Assembly: GCA_916610825.1 (NCBI GenBank)
Contig: OU744452.1
Coordinates: forward strand, 7,720,021-7,784,020
Direction: 5' to 3'
Length of the DNA stretch: 64,000 nucleotides
From: Haliclystus octoradiatus
Lineage: Eukaryota; Cnidaria; Staurozoa; Stauromedusae; Haliclystidae
Shown here in pieces: positions 61,657 to 64,000 of this stretch (positions are counted from its first letter, which is position 1; each line of letters begins with the position of its first letter). The notes under the pieces were generated by a model that worked only from the letters and a program-made list of their open reading frames with translations, ran no database searches and had not been told where the DNA came from. Position numbers and translations under genes: made by a program.

Positions 61657-64000
61657 ATGAACTTCGCCGATGATGCCGAAGCCATAAGAAGAAAATGGGA
61701 AAGAAAATCCAAGTTATTCAGCTTAGAAGTTCAAGCCCATCACAAGTTAGCGCATAATGACAATGCATCGATGAAAAGATGGCAAATTATGCAAGAGAAG
61801 ATAATGAATACATTCATTGAATACGAAGCAATTACAAAAACATACCTGACACATTTAGAAGACAACAACGCGTTGAGCGAAGAAGTCGAAAATGATGTCG
61901 ATTCGCGTACAAGTGAATTTCAAATAACTCACGACGAAATACATGACGATTGTTTTAAAAATATACGAGAAATACAAAGACAAGAAATGATCTTTGAAAC
62001 CGAAAAGTTTGAATTAATATTGCAGCGTGAACAAGCGGAGACAAGATTGTCAACAAGGAGTAACAATACCACGCCTGCGAGCCATCATGAAATAGCCTCG
62101 CAAGAAGAAGATGACGTAATGGTTACCGATGCAAACAACGACGCCGACGATAACGACCAAGTAGACAATGAAGACAATACCTGTCAATCAGAGGGGCAAG
62201 TATCAACAGCAAAAGAATCACCGGTATCAAGCAACTACAACATGGAGATGATATCAACAAAAGAAATACCTGTATCAAGCAACTACAACATGGAGATGAT
62301 ATCAACAAAAGAAATACCTGCATCAAGCAACTACAACATGGAGATGATATCAACAAAAGAAATACCTGTGTCAAGCAACTACAACATGGAGATGATAAAA
62401 GAAATATCAAAGTCAGTTGCAGAAGCTGTCGCTATAGCAACCATTACAGCTGTCAACTCAAAAGGAGAAAAGAAACATAAAGGAAATTCTGTAAGACTGG
62501 CAGGGTTTACCCCGAATAATTGGAATGGGGAGTATATTGCATTTCCCACATTTCAGAAGAGATTTACTTCTGCAATGAAACAAGCAGGCGTGAATGATGA
62601 TGACGTAAAGATTCAGTGGCTGGAAAAGACAATCCCTGAGTCTTATCACACAATTATAGAAGGAAGATCATCTATAGAAGAAGCATGGAAGGCCATAAAA
62701 TTAGTAGTAACAGATTACAAAATAGCGGATGAAATGACATGGAACTTTCGAAAATTAAAACCGCTAATAGACAAAGATGCTGAGACAATTCAAACATTTG
62801 TCACTACAATGAGAACGCATATTATGTACCTAGTAGATTTTGGCAAGCAAGAACGACTCAAGGATGAAGAATTCATCAGAGATCTTAAAAGGAAAGCTGG
62901 GAGAGAACTAGAAGAACAGATCGATGATCAACTATCAACTGAGAATAGATTGGCAAAAAAGATGGGCCTCCAAGAGGAAAAATTATCAGCCGAATATATC
63001 CTGGAGTTCCTGGAAAGAAGAATCCAAACATCTCACACCAAGAAATCAGAGAAGAGGCAACTCCAACAAAGGAATACAAGAAACAACGACCACCAAAGAA
63101 AATCAGATACAACTCAAAAGACAGCAAAGATGAATGCGTCAAATGTATCCAAAAATGATGAATGCAAATTGGACTGTGAAGGACCAAGTCACACTTTAGA
63201 AGAGTGCCCTGTATTTCAAGCTGAAGATGTACCAACTAGGTCTGATTATTGCAAGTCTAAAGGGTTTTGTTTTAGATGTTTGAAGGCAGACCACATGATG
63301 AGAAATTGCAAAGCTACAAACACATGTGAAAGTTGTGGAAGAAATCACCATACGTTGTTACATCGACCTTCAACATCCAACACCAAAAGAAATGAAGACA
63401 ACAATCGAAGAACAACATCATCCATCAAGGGCATAGCCACAGCAAAAGGAGAAGAATCTGTTCGGTTGCCAGTGGTCAAAATATGGGTAAAAACAGGATT
63501 CAAGAATGCTGACGGTACACCAATACTCAAACATGCACTATGTCTCATTGATGGGGGAGCTGACACAACATTGGTAAGAAGATCATTTGCTGACGCACTT
63601 GGGATCGAGGGAGAAGACACCACAATCAACTATGAAGTCGTCGGAGGTAATTGTCACACTGAAAGAACAAAGACTTTTCAATTAACAATTGGTAGTCTTC
63701 AACCTATACAGCAAGCAGGTACAATAAATGCATATGGAATACAGAAACCATGTGGAGCAGCATCGCCACTAAAGAAAGAATTCTTCAAAGAACACAGTCA
63801 TCTGTCACATTTGGAAAATGTAATTGATCAAAAAGGAGGAAATATCGACATTCTCATTGGGCGGGATCAACAGAAACTACATAAAGAGCTACACAAGATT
63901 GAACCAAAGGAAGATGATGTCAATGGCCCAATTGGAATTGAATACCCACTGGGATGGACAATTGTTGGAGTTACAGAAAAATTAAGTAAAAGAATGACAA
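61657..64000 (+). CDS. BEL/Pao retrotransposon gag-protease polyprotein, open at window end
   Basis: The frame is open from the ATG at 61657 to the last base, at least 781 residues, the longest intact frame in the window. An N-terminal coiled, charged region is followed by a 16-residue repeat (residues about 187-248). A gag domain of the BEL type starts near residue 278 (AGFTPNNWNGEYIAFPTFQK, KIQWLEKTIPESYH). Then come Cys/His motifs (CKLDCEGPSHTLEECPVF, and CFRCLKADHMMRNC with CX2CX4HX4C, then CESCGRNHHTLLH). The aspartic protease motif LIDGGADTTLVRRSF is near residue 630. The domain order matches BEL/Pao elements; reverse transcriptase should follow beyond the edge. No stop or frameshift was seen, so the element may be recent. 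Confidence 0.9.
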   Translation, partial: MNFADDAEAIRRKWERKSKLFSLEVQAHHKLAHNDNASMKRWQIMQEKIMNTFIEYEAITKTYLTHLEDNNALSEEVENDVDSRTSEFQITHDEIHDDCFKNIREIQRQEMIFETEKFELILQREQAETRLSTRSNNTTPASHHEIASQEEDDVMVTDANNDADDNDQVDNEDNTCQSEGQVSTAKESPVSSNYNMEMISTKEIPVSSNYNMEMISTKEIPASSNYNMEMISTKEIPVSSNYNMEMIKEISKSVAEAVAIATITAVNSKGEKKHKGNSVRLAGFTPNNWNGEYIAFPTFQKRFTSAMKQAGVNDDDVKIQWLEKTIPESYHTIIEGRSSIEEAWKAIKLVVTDYKIADEMTWNFRKLKPLIDKDAETIQTFVTTMRTHIMYLVDFGKQERLKDEEFIRDLKRKAGRELEEQIDDQLSTENRLAKKMGLQEEKLSAEYILEFLERRIQTSHTKKSEKRQLQQRNTRNNDHQRKSDTTQKTAKMNASNVSKNDECKLDCEGPSHTLEECPVFQAEDVPTRSDYCKSKGFCFRCLKADHMMRNCKATNTCESCGRNHHTLLHRPSTSNTKRNEDNNRRTTSSIKGIATAKGEESVRLPVVKIWVKTGFKNADGTPILKHALCLIDGGADTTLVRRSFADALGIEGEDTTINYEVVGGNCHTERTKTFQLTIGSLQPIQQAGTINAYGIQKPCGAASPLKKEFFKEHSHLSHLENVIDQKGGNIDILIGRDQQKLHKELHKIEPKEDDVNGPIGIEYPLGWTIVGVTEKLSKRMT
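62215..62401 (+). repeat. 48-bp in-frame minisatellite in the BEL gag
   Basis: Units start at 62215, 62263, 62311 and 62359 (the last is partial) and encode about four copies of a 16-residue repeat with core VSSNYNMEMISTKEIP. Units differ by one to a few bases. Confidence 0.95.

Overview
The window is nuclear DNA from an animal, most likely a non-vertebrate. It is AT-rich, and its genes have GT-AG introns. Three of them (a HORMA-domain gene, nucleobindin and myotrophin) belong to families typical of animals, and half a dozen repeat classes fill the introns and spacers. Nothing in it looks bacterial or viral apart from endogenous retroelements. I could not fix the phylum from sequence alone.

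Five protein genes can be read. (1) A HORMAD1-like meiotic chromosome-axis gene lies on the minus strand, split into eleven very short exons (21-67 nt) between 6888 and 3026; it runs off the left edge. (2) A complete nucleobindin gene (secreted/Golgi EF-hand protein) is on the plus strand at 7844-15091, head to head with the HORMA gene. (3) A single-exon gene for TFIIH subunit p52 (GTF2H4) is on the minus strand at 16965-18353. (4) RUVBL2/Reptin is on the plus strand at 18675-49791. It has 15 exons coding for 467 aa and its start codon lies only 321 bp from that of p52. (5) Myotrophin (ankyrin protein) is on the minus strand at 51497-53933, with its first exon not found. A weaker candidate minus-strand gene with a membrane segment lies inside RUVBL2 intron 2 (22750-24496). 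A good tRNA-Asp(GUC) gene lies inside RUVBL2 intron 8.

Most of the rest is mobile or repeated DNA. The left edge is a 161-bp satellite. RUVBL2 introns carry a Tigger/pogo transposon (24980-27064), a decayed LTR element with a MITE inserted in its 3' LTR (31461-34754), and a young Ty3/Gypsy element in reverse (37043-42231) whose LTRs differ at about 4 of 238 positions. The right part holds two large foldbacks inside the myotrophin gene, a 242-bp satellite (about 55.8-57.6 kb), a 5'-truncated non-LTR retrotransposon (58.3-59.7 kb) and the gag/protease part of a BEL/Pao element that leaves the window still open (61657-64000). Several SINE and MITE families are scattered throughout.

Functionally the host genes are unrelated housekeeping or germline genes: meiotic axis, Ca2+ binding, transcription/DNA repair, AAA+ chromatin remodelling and actin-capping regulation. 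The two divergent pairs, HORMAD/nucleobindin and p52/RUVBL2, may share promoters. All exon models come from reading splice sites and protein similarity by eye; no search or transcript was available.
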